Assembly: GCA_036563245.1 (NCBI GenBank)
Contig: DATCMU010000047.1
Coordinates: 62,001 to 126,000, forward strand
Reading direction: 5' to 3'
From: DATCMU01 sp036563245
GTDB lineage: Bacteria; Pseudomonadota; Alphaproteobacteria; Rhizobiales; Devosiaceae
Length of the DNA: 64,000 nt
Part shown: positions 1 to 7,739 of the stretch, piece after piece
Numbering within the stretch: position 1 is the first letter of the stretch
Layout of the letters: each line of letters begins with the position of its first letter
Translations under genes and position numbers: made by a program
Notes under the pieces: model-generated
Seen by the model: only the letters and a program-made list of their open reading frames with translations
Told to the model about the DNA's origin: nothing
Database searches by the model: none

Positions 1-2
1 CC

Positions 3-890
3 GGCTTCTATCTCGCAATGTTCCTGACACTTGCGGCGCTGATCCTGAGACCGGTAGGCTTCAAGTACCGTTCCAAGCGGGAAAGCCAGCGCTGGCGCAA
101 CAATTGGGACTGGGCGCTTTTCATCGGCGGCTTCGTACCGTCGCTGATCTTTGGCGTGGCGGTCGGCAACGTCCTGCAAGGCGTGCCGTTCCGTTTCGAC
201 AACGACCTGCGCATGGCCTATGAGGGCAATCTTTTCGGACTTCTGAACCCGTTCGCCCTGCTCGTAGGGCTTCTGTCAGTCGCCATGCTGGTGATGCACG
301 GCGCGGCATGGCTCGGGGTCAAGGCCGAGGGCGCCGTCGCTCAGAGGTCGCGCAGGATCGGCGGTTACGCCGCGCTGGCGGTGATCGTGATGTTCGCGCT
401 GAGCGGGCTGATCCTGTGGGCGCTGCTTCCGGGATATGCGATCACCAGCCCCATCGATCCGCACCAGGCGTCCAATCCACTGACCAAGCAGGTGACGCGG
501 CAGATGGGAGCGTGGTTCGTCAACTACCAGATCCATCCCTGGTTGCTGATCGCTCCCGCCCTGGGCTTCCTCGGGGCAGCAGGAGCATGGCTTGGCTTCC
601 GCGGCAAGGCAAGCGGGCGGACATTCCTTTCGAGCGCGGCAGCGGTGTTCGGCATCGTGGCCACAGTGGGTGTGTCGATGTTCCCATTCATTCTGCCGTC
701 CTCGGTCGACCCGCAGTCGAGCCTGACGGTCTGGGATAGCTCGTCGAGCCACGCCACGCTGTTCAACATGCTCGTCGCTGCGGTGATCCTCGTGCCGATC
801 ATCCTGGTCTACACAAGCTGGGTCTACAGGGTCTTGTGGGGGCCAGTGACGGAGAAGAGCATCACCGACGGCGACACGCACGCCTACTGA
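3..890 (+). CDS. cydB: Cytochrome bd oxidase subunit II (3' part)
   Basis: Membrane subunit II of the cytochrome bd quinol:O2 oxidoreductase, which supports respiration at low oxygen without pumping protons. The reading frame is open from the window edge, so the 5' end lies outside; about 296 residues are visible of the roughly 380 usual for CydB. The visible part has the typical order of hydrophobic helices separated by short basic or acidic loops, beginning with the family-like stretch GFYLAMFLTLAALILRPVGF. The segments SMFPFILPSSVDP and the aromatic-rich C-terminal helix also fit CydB. It is followed after 34 bp by a CydX-type small subunit, as in many proteobacterial cyd operons. Family identity is recognised from sequence; the cydA gene is presumed upstream but not seen. 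Confidence 0.93.
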   Translation, partial: GFYLAMFLTLAALILRPVGFKYRSKRESQRWRNNWDWALFIGGFVPSLIFGVAVGNVLQGVPFRFDNDLRMAYEGNLFGLLNPFALLVGLLSVAMLVMHGAAWLGVKAEGAVAQRSRRIGGYAALAVIVMFALSGLILWALLPGYAITSPIDPHQASNPLTKQVTRQMGAWFVNYQIHPWLLIAPALGFLGAAGAWLGFRGKASGRTFLSSAAAVFGIVATVGVSMFPFILPSSVDPQSSLTVWDSSSSHATLFNMLVAAVILVPIILVYTSWVYRVLWGPVTEKSITDGDTHAY

Positions 891-924
891 GAAACGGCAG
901 GTCGAACGAAGAAGGGATACGAAG

Positions 925-1056
925 ATGTGGTATTTCGCCTGGATCCTGGGACTGCCGCTCGCCGCCGGATTTGCGGTGCTGAACGCGATGTGGCTCGAGA
1001 TGGCTGAGGACCGCGACCGCCAGAGCGGCGGCAAGGATGGGCCAACCCTGCACTGA
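925..1056 (+). CDS. cydX: CydX/YbgT-type small subunit of cytochrome bd
   Basis: A 43-residue membrane protein. In characterised bacteria CydX binds the CydAB oxidase and stabilises its haems. The start MWYFAWILGLPLAAG and the following AVLNAMWLE match the family pattern: N-terminal Met-Trp-Tyr, one transmembrane helix with Leu-Gly, then a conserved acidic WLE segment and a short charged tail. The position directly after cydB, same strand, 34 bp away, is the diagnostic context. A purine-rich stretch (GAAGAAGGG) precedes the ATG at a workable distance. It is easily missed by gene callers because of its size. The FG-GAP gene ends convergently 12 bp downstream. Confidence 0.88.
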   Translation: MWYFAWILGLPLAAGFAVLNAMWLEMAEDRDRQSGGKDGPTLH

Positions 1057-1068
1057 CCCCAAGCCCTG

Positions 1069-2091
1069 TCAGGGCGCACGGACCAGGACCAGTTGCCCGC
1101 TGTCGAGGCCCATGACAAAAATCGGGCCGCCTGGCACGGTGATCTGGCCGATAGCGGTGTTGATCGCGCCGCCTGGATAAGCTTGGGCTTCGTCGACGAT
1201 GCGCCCGGCGCGCGGCGACACCATGCGGAGCGTGCGCCGGTCGGCGCTGGGAAGTACGAGATCGGCAACGCCGTCGCCATTGATATCCGCGACGGCGGAC
1301 AGGCCCTGTTCCGTTGTGCCGTTGACGTGGTTCGAGAACCCGGCCGCAGCGGCGATCCGTGTGAGCTTGCCGCGGGAAAGGGTCCAGAATTCGAGCGTTC
1401 CCCCGATATGCGGGGTCCTCACCAACGCGATGTCGGGTGTGCCGTCACCGTTGAAGTCGGCGATCCCGGCGATGTTGAGCCAGCGATGGGTCAACCCGAT
1501 AGGCGCGGTGGCAGCCAGTTCGACCAATTCGTCGCCCTGCAAGCCATAGATCGCCAGCGCGGCGCCTTTTGCGACATCGGTACGGATGGTGACGATCTCG
1601 GCGGTGCCATCGCCGTTGAGATCGACCAGACGCGGCGTCAGATCCTCGAACACACGATCCCCTGGAAGTTCGAGGTCGAAGCGCCTGCCGGTGCTGTCGC
1701 GGATGGCAAGCCCGCCCGCCTCGATGAGATCGCCGAGCGCGCCATGCCGATAGCGCGTGGTCGGCAGCACGTACCACGCGCTGCGAACCCGACCGGACGT
1801 CACGGTCACGACGTGCCCACCTGGAATGCCGTCCCGCGCGGCAAGCTGGCGAGGGGGCGCGTGGGTCGGGCCGATGCAGACAACGCTGTCGGTGCACAGC
1901 GCGAGCGAATGCCAGTCCGCCAATTTCACCAGAACCTCGGCGCCAGTCTGGCTCAGGGCCGACACCCCCGCGCCACCCGTTACCGGCGATACGCGCCAGT
2001 CGGCGGCATATGGCCGTGCGACCGGCGCAAAAAGAATGAGCAGCGCCAAGGCCGTTTGTGCGCCGCGTAACCGGAAGGTTTGTGTATCCAA
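1069..2091 (-). CDS. Secreted FG-GAP/VCBS repeat protein
   Basis: Predicted exported beta-propeller-type protein of unknown function, about 340 residues. I favour the TTG at 2091 as start: it has GAGGG seven bases upstream and gives a signal peptide (TFRLR, then a hydrophobic run ending in ARPYA-A). A GTG/ATG-like start further out at 2154 would add about 21 residues that do not look like a signal sequence. Three calcium-binding loops of the form D-x-N-x-D-G-x-x-D lie near residues 157 (DLNGDG), 212 (DFNGDG) and 269 (DINGDG), which defines FG-GAP/VCBS repeats. It stands alone, convergent with cydBX, so context does not give a role. Cell-surface adhesion or scaffold functions are known for the fold but are not demonstrated here. 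Confidence 0.75.
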   Translation of the reverse strand: MDTQTFRLRGAQTALALLILFAPVARPYAADWRVSPVTGGAGVSALSQTGAEVLVKLADWHSLALCTDSVVCIGPTHAPPRQLAARDGIPGGHVVTVTSGRVRSAWYVLPTTRYRHGALGDLIEAGGLAIRDSTGRRFDLELPGDRVFEDLTPRLVDLNGDGTAEIVTIRTDVAKGAALAIYGLQGDELVELAATAPIGLTHRWLNIAGIADFNGDGTPDIALVRTPHIGGTLEFWTLSRGKLTRIAAAAGFSNHVNGTTEQGLSAVADINGDGVADLVLPSADRRTLRMVSPRAGRIVDEAQAYPGGAINTAIGQITVPGGPIFVMGLDSGQLVLVRAP

Positions 2092-2190
2092 GGTTGTGCC
2101 CTCAAACCAGAGAAGGCCCGAGGCTAGCCTTGGCCAGTGGTAACGACAAATCACCTATCGTTGCGCAGGGGGCGAGGCATCGAACCCGCC

Positions 2191-2230
2191 TGAAACAGAA
2201 GAGGCGCGGCGGCCATGTGCCACCGCGCCC
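2191..2230 (-). terminator. Probable Rho-independent terminator of dehydratase
   Basis: Seen on the minus strand 30 bp after the dehydratase stop: GGCGCGG (2223-2229) pairs with CCGCGCC (2203-2209). The helix continues by GGC/GCC past one mismatch, with a 5-nt loop, and is followed by the T-rich run TCTTCTGTTT. The layout is that of an intrinsic terminator for the gene ending at 2261. Confidence 0.6.
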
Positions 2231-2260
2231 TTCATGCCGTCCGGCCTGGTCCCGAGCCCC

Positions 2261-4042
2261 CTAGTGGCTGTCGCGCGGGATGCCGTTTGTTTGCGCGATG
2301 CGCTGGTACTTGACCGCAGGTTTCAGCACCGCGCCATTTTCCATCTGCTCCACGATGCCGCGCTGGATTTCCTGCCAGGGGCTCTGGCTTCCGGGATACT
2401 TGTACCCGCCGCCCGCCTGAAGGGCCGCGCGACGCCTGCCGATCTCCTCATCGGAGACCTGAAGCGTGACCAGGCCCTTTTCGAGATCGACGCGAACCCG
2501 GTCACCCGTTTCAAGAATGGCCAGGTTGCCCCCGGCCGCCGCCTCGGGCGATACGTTCAGAATCGAAGGCGATCCCGAAGTACCCGACTGCCGGCCATCT
2601 CCGATGCAGGGCAGCGACGTGATGCCCTTCTTGATCAGGTATGCGGGCGGTCGCATGTTCACCACCTCCGCGGACCCGGGATAACCAATCGGGCCGGCGC
2701 CACGAATGAACAGGATGGTGTGCTCGTCGATCCCCATCGCCTCGTCGTCGATGCGATGGTGGTAGTCCTCAGGCCCGTCGAACACCATCGCCTTTCCCTC
2801 GAACGCATTTGGGTCGTCGGGGTTGGAGAGATAGCGCTGGCGGAACTCCTCGGAGATCACGCTGGTTTTCATGATGGCGCTGTGGAACAGGTTTCCTGTA
2901 AGCACCGTGAAGCCCGCATCCTTCATCAGCGGTTTGTCGAACGGGCGAATGACGCGCTCGTCCTCGATGGTCGCATCGCGGCAGTTCTCGCCGATGGTCT
3001 TTCCGTTCACGGTCCGGGCGCCCTCGTGGATCAGGCCCTGCCCCATGAGCTGGTTGACCACCGCGGGAACACCGCCGGCGCGATAATAATCTTCGCCAAG
3101 ATATTCGCCGGCGGGCTGCAGGTTCACCAGAAGCGGCACCTTGTGACCAAGGGTCTCCCAATCCTCGATATTTAGTTTCACGCCGACGTGCTGGGCAATG
3201 GCGCTCAGGTGGATGGGGGCATTGGTCGAACCGCCGATGGCGGAATTTACGCGAATGGCGTTCTCGAAGCTCTCGCGCGTCATGATGTCGGTGGGCTTGA
3301 GGTCCTCGTGCACCATGTCGACGATGCGCTTGCCGGTCAGATAGGCCATTTCCTGCCGGTCGCGGTAGGGCGCGGGAATGGCCGCCGAACCCGGCAACTG
3401 CATGCCCAGCGCTTCGGCCAGGGAATTCATGGTGGTCGCGGTGCCCATGGTGTTGCAGAACCCGGTGGACGGCGCGGAGCTGGCGACCAACTTGATGAAT
3501 TCCTTGTAGTCGATCTCGCCGGCGGCCAGCATCTGGCGGGCCTTCCAGACGATGGTTCCCGACCCGGTGCGCTCGCCCTTGTGCCAGCCGTTCAGCATCG
3601 GCCCGACCGATAGGGCGATGGCGGGGATGTTCACCGTCGCGGCGCCCATGAGCATGGCTGGGGTCGTCTTGTCACAGCCGATGGTGAGCACGACGCCGTC
3701 GAGGGGGTAACCGTACAGCACCTCGACCAGTGACAGGTATGCCAGGTTGCGGTCGAGGCCGGCGGTTGGCCGCTTGCCGGTTTCCTGGATGGGATGAACC
3801 GGGAATTCGATCGGAATGCCACCCGCCTCGCGAATGCCATCGCGCACGCGCTGGGCAAGAACGATATGGTGCCGGTTGCAGGGCGACAGATCGGAACCGG
3901 TCTGGGCGATGCCGATGATCGGCTTTCCAGACTGCAATTCATCCTGGGTGATGCCGAAATTGAGGTAACGCTCGAGATATAGCGCGGTCATGTCGGGATT
4001 GTCGGGATTGTCGAACCAGGCGCGCGATCTCAGCTTCACCAT
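2261..4042 (-). CDS. IlvD/Edd-family sugar-acid dehydratase, XylD-like
   Basis: 593-residue member of the iron-sulfur dehydratase family that removes water from aldonic acids to give 2-keto-3-deoxy acids. The N-terminus (LRSRAWFDNPDNPDMTALYLERYLNFG) and many internal blocks resemble C. crescentus D-xylonate dehydratase XylD, so D-xylonate or a related pentonate/hexonate is the likely substrate. Cluster-ligand cysteines are present in GIAQTGSDLSPCN, in IGCDKTTPAM and in FCNTMGTATTMN. Length is typical. It is monocistronic here: the next minus-strand gene upstream is past a 430-bp gap and the mechanosensitive channel diverges from it. No xylose dehydrogenase or 2-keto-3-deoxy-aldonate enzymes are adjacent, so the substrate assignment stays at family level. 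Confidence 0.85.
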   Translation of the reverse strand: MVKLRSRAWFDNPDNPDMTALYLERYLNFGITQDELQSGKPIIGIAQTGSDLSPCNRHHIVLAQRVRDGIREAGGIPIEFPVHPIQETGKRPTAGLDRNLAYLSLVEVLYGYPLDGVVLTIGCDKTTPAMLMGAATVNIPAIALSVGPMLNGWHKGERTGSGTIVWKARQMLAAGEIDYKEFIKLVASSAPSTGFCNTMGTATTMNSLAEALGMQLPGSAAIPAPYRDRQEMAYLTGKRIVDMVHEDLKPTDIMTRESFENAIRVNSAIGGSTNAPIHLSAIAQHVGVKLNIEDWETLGHKVPLLVNLQPAGEYLGEDYYRAGGVPAVVNQLMGQGLIHEGARTVNGKTIGENCRDATIEDERVIRPFDKPLMKDAGFTVLTGNLFHSAIMKTSVISEEFRQRYLSNPDDPNAFEGKAMVFDGPEDYHHRIDDEAMGIDEHTILFIRGAGPIGYPGSAEVVNMRPPAYLIKKGITSLPCIGDGRQSGTSGSPSILNVSPEAAAGGNLAILETGDRVRVDLEKGLVTLQVSDEEIGRRRAALQAGGGYKYPGSQSPWQEIQRGIVEQMENGAVLKPAVKYQRIAQTNGIPRDSH

Positions 4043-4473
4043 TTCAGTCTCCGTTGGCGGTCAGTTCCCCGATGGCGTTGGCACTCGTGCAGCGAACCTG
4101 CGGCCACAGCGCCGGCTACCATCGGGCTTGACGGGAAAGGCATCGCAACAGTCTTATCTCCCGCTCGTTCCCATAGGCAAGCGGGGCCGCCCCCAATATT
4201 GCAGCAACTTTGTTGCACGCCATTGCTTTTGTGCGCTCGCGCCTTGCGAACCAACACCTTCCGGAATGATCGCGGGCGTCTGCCGGCCCTGCGCCAAGTC
4301 GAGCCGGCCCGGGGTGCGATCCGTTTAGCCCATTTCCAGTTCCGCCAGCGCGACCGGGCGTGTCATGCGCCTGTTCATTCCATGTGTGGCGCTTGTAGTA
4401 TGGAGCGCCAGGCCACACAGTCGAACGCCAATAGATGTCGCTTCCGGCCCGGCTCGCCGGCGAGGAGTTCTTA
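4043..4473. promoter_or_regulatory. Divergent intergenic region with two inverted repeats
   Basis: 431 bp between the divergent dehydratase and MscS genes, no credible ORF. Two inverted repeats are visible. GCAAC-TTT-GTTGC at 4204-4216 is a possible operator near the dehydratase promoter. TGGCGCT (4387-4393) and AGCGCCA (4404-4410), perfect 7-bp arms around a 10-nt loop, lie 64 bp before the channel's ATG and could be an operator or leader hairpin. I cannot name the binding protein. Confidence 0.35.
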
Positions 4474-5871
4474 ATGAATGACACTACGGTTGTAGTCGGT
4501 TGGGGAGAGTTCTGGCTGGAGTTGCAGTCGGCAGCCCGCATGATCTTCGATACGATCATGTCCGTCATGCTGACCCCTTGGGGTCAGACCCAGATATTTC
4601 TGCTCCTGGTGGTCTTTCTCGCAGCACATCTGGCAGCCAAGCGCGCCGAGCCCTTGTTTGAACGATGGGTACGCGGCCTGGAAACCACCCGCCAGCGACT
4701 GAAAGTCCTGGTGATCCTGCTCCGCCGACTGCGCCTTGTGTTCTTTATTGCCGGTTCATGGGCCAGCGTGCTCGTCCTGCGCGCGATCACCTGGCCAAGC
4801 CGCAGTTCGGTCCTCGCCGTGGCTGCGGCAATAGCTACCGTCTGGCTCGTGGTATCGCTGATTGGTCGGCTGGTGCGCAACCCGCTTGCCCGGAGGCTGC
4901 TGACCGTCGCCGTCTGGCTGGTCGCGGCGCTGCAGCTTCTGGGACTGTTGCCGGTAGTCGTCGCCGTTCTCGATGCCGCGTCGATTTCCTCGGGGAATTT
5001 TCGCTTCTCCCTGCTCATGCTGGTGAAGGCCGGGATAATCGTGGGCGTCCTGCTATGGATCGCGTCGTTGCTCTCGCACTTCACCGAGGCCTGGGTGAAG
5101 GACCTCGATGATCTTTCACCATCGATGCGGGTCCTTGCGGGCAAGATTGTCAGGTTATCGCTTTTCGCGATTGCCACGCTTATTGGTCTTCAGTCGCTTG
5201 GCCTCGATCTCACCAGCCTGACGGTCCTGTCAGGCGCAATAGGACTCGGCATCGGCTTCGGGCTTCAGAAGGTCGTATCGAACCTGATTTCGGGCATCAT
5301 TCTCCTGCTCGACAAGTCAGTCAAGCCGGGCGACGTCATCGAGGTTGGGGATACGTTTGGCTGGATCGCAAAGCTGGGCAGCCGATACGTCTCCGTGGTG
5401 ACCCGGGACGGGCGAGAATACCTCATTCCCAACGAAGACCTCATCACCAGCCAGGTGATCAACTGGTCCCATACCGACAACAAGGTGCGCTTGCAGGTCT
5501 CGTTCGGCGTGTCCTACGAGGCTGACCCAAACACGGTCAAGGATCTGGCGGTCGCCGCTGCGATCGACACCAGACGGGTACTGCGCGTTCCGCAGCCGGT
5601 CTGCCATCTGGTTGCCTACGGCGAGTCCTCGGTCGACTACGTGCTCCGCTTCTGGGTTTCCGACCCGAAGACGGGTGTGCTCAACGTCAAGAGCGACGTT
5701 CTGGTCGCACTATGGTATTCGCTCAAGGACAACGGCATAGCCATCCCCTACCCTCACCGCGACCTGCATTTCCGCGAGCCGGTACGCGTCACAATGGATG
5801 CGACACCTCCGGAAACGAAAGGGCCGGAGCCGCGTTCGCGCGGAAGACGGCCCCGGACGCCCAAGACTTAG
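4474..5871 (+). CDS. MscS-family mechanosensitive channel
   Basis: Inner-membrane channel or channel-like protein of about 465 residues. The ATG at 4474 is preferred because CGAGGAG sits seven bases upstream; an upstream in-frame start at 4435 lacks this. Several transmembrane segments span residues ~35-270. The pore-lining helix and family signature are present: GAIGLGIGFGLQKVVSNLISG followed by GIILLLDKSVKPGDVIEV and the beta-domain GWIAKLGSRYVSVVTRDGREYLIPNEDLI. A longer N-terminal membrane region than E. coli MscS (286 aa) and an arginine-rich C-terminal tail place it among the larger MscS relatives. MscS proteins open on membrane tension at hypo-osmotic shock. The stop codon overlaps that of the convergent isomerase gene. 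Confidence 0.88.
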   Translation: MNDTTVVVGWGEFWLELQSAARMIFDTIMSVMLTPWGQTQIFLLLVVFLAAHLAAKRAEPLFERWVRGLETTRQRLKVLVILLRRLRLVFFIAGSWASVLVLRAITWPSRSSVLAVAAAIATVWLVVSLIGRLVRNPLARRLLTVAVWLVAALQLLGLLPVVVAVLDAASISSGNFRFSLLMLVKAGIIVGVLLWIASLLSHFTEAWVKDLDDLSPSMRVLAGKIVRLSLFAIATLIGLQSLGLDLTSLTVLSGAIGLGIGFGLQKVVSNLISGIILLLDKSVKPGDVIEVGDTFGWIAKLGSRYVSVVTRDGREYLIPNEDLITSQVINWSHTDNKVRLQVSFGVSYEADPNTVKDLAVAAAIDTRRVLRVPQPVCHLVAYGESSVDYVLRFWVSDPKTGVLNVKSDVLVALWYSLKDNGIAIPYPHRDLHFREPVRVTMDATPPETKGPEPRSRGRRPRTPKT

Positions 5872-6632
5872 CCCAAAGCCCTGCGAAGCCATCCAAGGCT
5901 GTCGTCTGTAAGCCCCGCGGGCCTGTATTCAGCACCAAGGGGTGCGTCATAGCCAAGTCGAGCAATGACGTCGAAAAGGTACGAATAGTCGACTTCGCCA
6001 TGATCAGGCGGCCCTCGATCCGGCACTGCGGCGAACTGGATATGCCCGATGATTGGCAGGAGCGCCGCAAGGCGATGGGTCAGGTCGCCTTCCATGAGCT
6101 GGACATGGTAGCAATCGAACATCAACCGCAGGTTCGGCGCCGCCACCTGGTGAATGATCGCGGCGGCCTGCGTGGTGCTGGTGAGAAAGTAGCCCGGTGC
6201 ATCGTAGCTGTTGAGCGGTTCGATCAGGATGTTCAGGCCCCACCCGGCGGCCATTTTCGTTGCGTAGGCAAGATTGGCGAGAAAGGTTTCCTCGGCCGTT
6301 TGGCCAGAGGCGTTGCCCGCCATGACGTGGACGTTCGACGCTCCGATTTCCGCCGCACAGGCGATGGCTTCGTCGATCGCGGCGCGGGCTTCACCCTGTC
6401 TTCCAGACAGCGCGGCCAGGCCGTTCTCGCCCATCGCAACATTACCGCGCCGCGTGTTGAGGCCGAGCATCCGCAGCCCGGTTTCGTCCAGCGCGGCCTT
6501 CACCGCGCCCGGTGCCACGTCATATGGCCAGTGGCATTCCACCGCGTCGAATCCTGCGGCCTTTGCCGCACGGATCGCTTCGGGAAGAGGCAGTTCCGCC
6601 CACAACAATCCCAGATTTGCGGAAAACTTCAT
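5868..6632 (-). CDS. Hydroxypyruvate isomerase-like TIM-barrel protein
   Basis: 254-residue xylose-isomerase-like TIM-barrel protein of the Hyi/OtnI family, which interconverts hydroxypyruvate and tartronate semialdehyde or related 2-oxo-tetronates. The start MKFSANLGLLW at 6632 matches the family N-terminus; the open frame continues upstream only as overlap with the LysR gene. Metal/acid-base positions can be seen: Glu in LIEPLNSYD, Asp-His in MFDCYHVQ, His in GHIQFAAVPDR (family GHIQ.A..P.R), and Glu in GAEYRP. It lies 50 bp behind a LysR gene on the same strand, so the two may be cotranscribed. The divergent neighbours are gabT-gabD. The exact substrate cannot be read from sequence. Confidence 0.8.
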   Translation of the reverse strand: MKFSANLGLLWAELPLPEAIRAAKAAGFDAVECHWPYDVAPGAVKAALDETGLRMLGLNTRRGNVAMGENGLAALSGRQGEARAAIDEAIACAAEIGASNVHVMAGNASGQTAEETFLANLAYATKMAAGWGLNILIEPLNSYDAPGYFLTSTTQAAAIIHQVAAPNLRLMFDCYHVQLMEGDLTHRLAALLPIIGHIQFAAVPDRGPPDHGEVDYSYLFDVIARLGYDAPLGAEYRPAGLTDDSLGWLRRALG

Positions 6633-6682
6633 CGACGCGTTTCCAACATGTGAGTGGCCATTTCGAAACTCAGGCCCCTGCT

Positions 6683-7696
6683 TCAGGCCTGCGCGTCGCG
6701 GAGGGCCGAAACGAGCCAATCGCGAAACCTGCTGATCCGCCCGTTGTCGTCAGAGCGAAGCTGGGCGACGTAGTAGCCCCCCAGCCGGATATCGGTCTGG
6801 AACAGTTCCTCCAGCCGCCCGGTATCTATCTCCTGCGCAACCATGAGACGCGTGGTCAATGCTATCCCCTGCCCCGCCAAAGCCGCGTCAAAGCCAAGGC
6901 TCGCGTCCCCGAGGCGCGGGCCCGAAAGTGGCCGTCGAATGCGCAGGCCGGCCGCCGCCAGCCAAGCCGTCCACTGTGCATAGCTTTCCTCGTGGATCAA
7001 CGACGCACCGGCCAGTTGTTCGAGCGTTTGTGGGCGCCCGTTCCGCGCCAGCCATTCAGGGCTGGCCACTGGAAACATGCGCGGGGTGAGAAGCGGTGTC
7101 GCATTGCGCGGCAAGGCCGAAAGATCGCCAAACCCTATGACAAGATCGGCGTCGACAGACGCTGACATCAGCTCCGGATCGACAGCCCGCAGATTGATGT
7201 CCACATCGGGCAGTATCCGGCGGATTTCGCCGAGCCTGGGCGCTAGCCAGCGCGTGGCAAGCCCCGGCATGCACCATATCCTCAGGCTCTGCCCTCCTGA
7301 CGGCGCCTTCAACTGCATCGTGGCATCGGCCAGGGACCGAAAAGACTGGGACACCGCTGCGTGAAGGCTTGCGCCGGCCGGGGTGAGTTGCACGCCCCGC
7401 GGTCCGGCCTCGACCAGCCTGCGGCCGATCCATGCCTCCAGATTGGCGATATGGCGGCTGACAACCGGGTGCGAGACCCCGATGTCGTCGGCAGCCTTGC
7501 GCATGCTTCCCGTGCGCCCCACCGCCTCGAATGCACGCAAGGTGTTGAGTGGCGGCAGACGCCCGCGAAGCGTTTCGTGCTCGTCGCCCTCGAAATGCTG
7601 AATGGGTGCGCTCCCGGTAAGGAATGGTGTGCCGCACGAGCGGTAACCTGAAGTTACCACACTGCCATACTCATTGAAATACCGCGCAGGCCTCAC
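6683..7696 (-). CDS. LysR-type regulator (GcvA-like) beside gabTD
   Basis: LysR-type transcription factor. Helix-turn-helix occupies roughly LNTLRAFEAVGRTGSMRKAADDIGVSHPVVSRHIANLE, and the substrate-binding domain follows. The W-x-x-P-R-L and MFPVASPEW blocks resemble the GcvA subgroup. The start is uncertain: the GTG at 7696 opens the frame, a second GTG is at 7660, and no ATG/GTG/TTG lies between 7657 and the HTH. The divergent gabT starts at 7740, and a T-N11-A palindrome lies at 7642-7658, inside or at the edge of the assigned 5' end. By analogy with other LysR genes it probably controls gabTD and itself; this is inferred from position. Confidence 0.85.
   Translation of the reverse strand: MRPARYFNEYGSVVTSGYRSCGTPFLTGSAPIQHFEGDEHETLRGRLPPLNTLRAFEAVGRTGSMRKAADDIGVSHPVVSRHIANLEAWIGRRLVEAGPRGVQLTPAGASLHAAVSQSFRSLADATMQLKAPSGGQSLRIWCMPGLATRWLAPRLGEIRRILPDVDINLRAVDPELMSASVDADLVIGFGDLSALPRNATPLLTPRMFPVASPEWLARNGRPQTLEQLAGASLIHEESYAQWTAWLAAAGLRIRRPLSGPRLGDASLGFDAALAGQGIALTTRLMVAQEIDTGRLEELFQTDIRLGGYYVAQLRSDDNGRISRFRDWLVSALRDAQA
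7642..7658. promoter_or_regulatory. LysR-type T-N11-A operator
   Basis: Perfect inverted repeat GGTAAC-CTGAA-GTTACC. It contains T (7644) and A (7656) separated by 11 bases, the classical LysR box. It is placed between the divergent LysR and gabT genes. Confidence 0.6.
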
Positions 7697-7739
7697 GACG
7701 CGCTAGAATGATACGAGCAACCCACGAAAAGGTGTCATC

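Noticed and set aside
1063..1075. GCCCTG-T-CAGGGC palindrome between cydX and the FG-GAP gene
   Set aside because: As RNA only four base pairs with a 5-nt loop form and no T-run follows, so I do not call it a terminator.
276..1280. Long open frame antisense to cydB/cydX
   Set aside because: It has low-complexity Arg/Pro/His-rich composition and no domain; it is a shadow of GC-rich coding DNA.
2165..2195. GGTTCGATGCC-like stretch on the minus strand resembling a tRNA T-arm
   Set aside because: The flanking bases do not form a T-stem, and no acceptor, D or anticodon arms can be folded around it.
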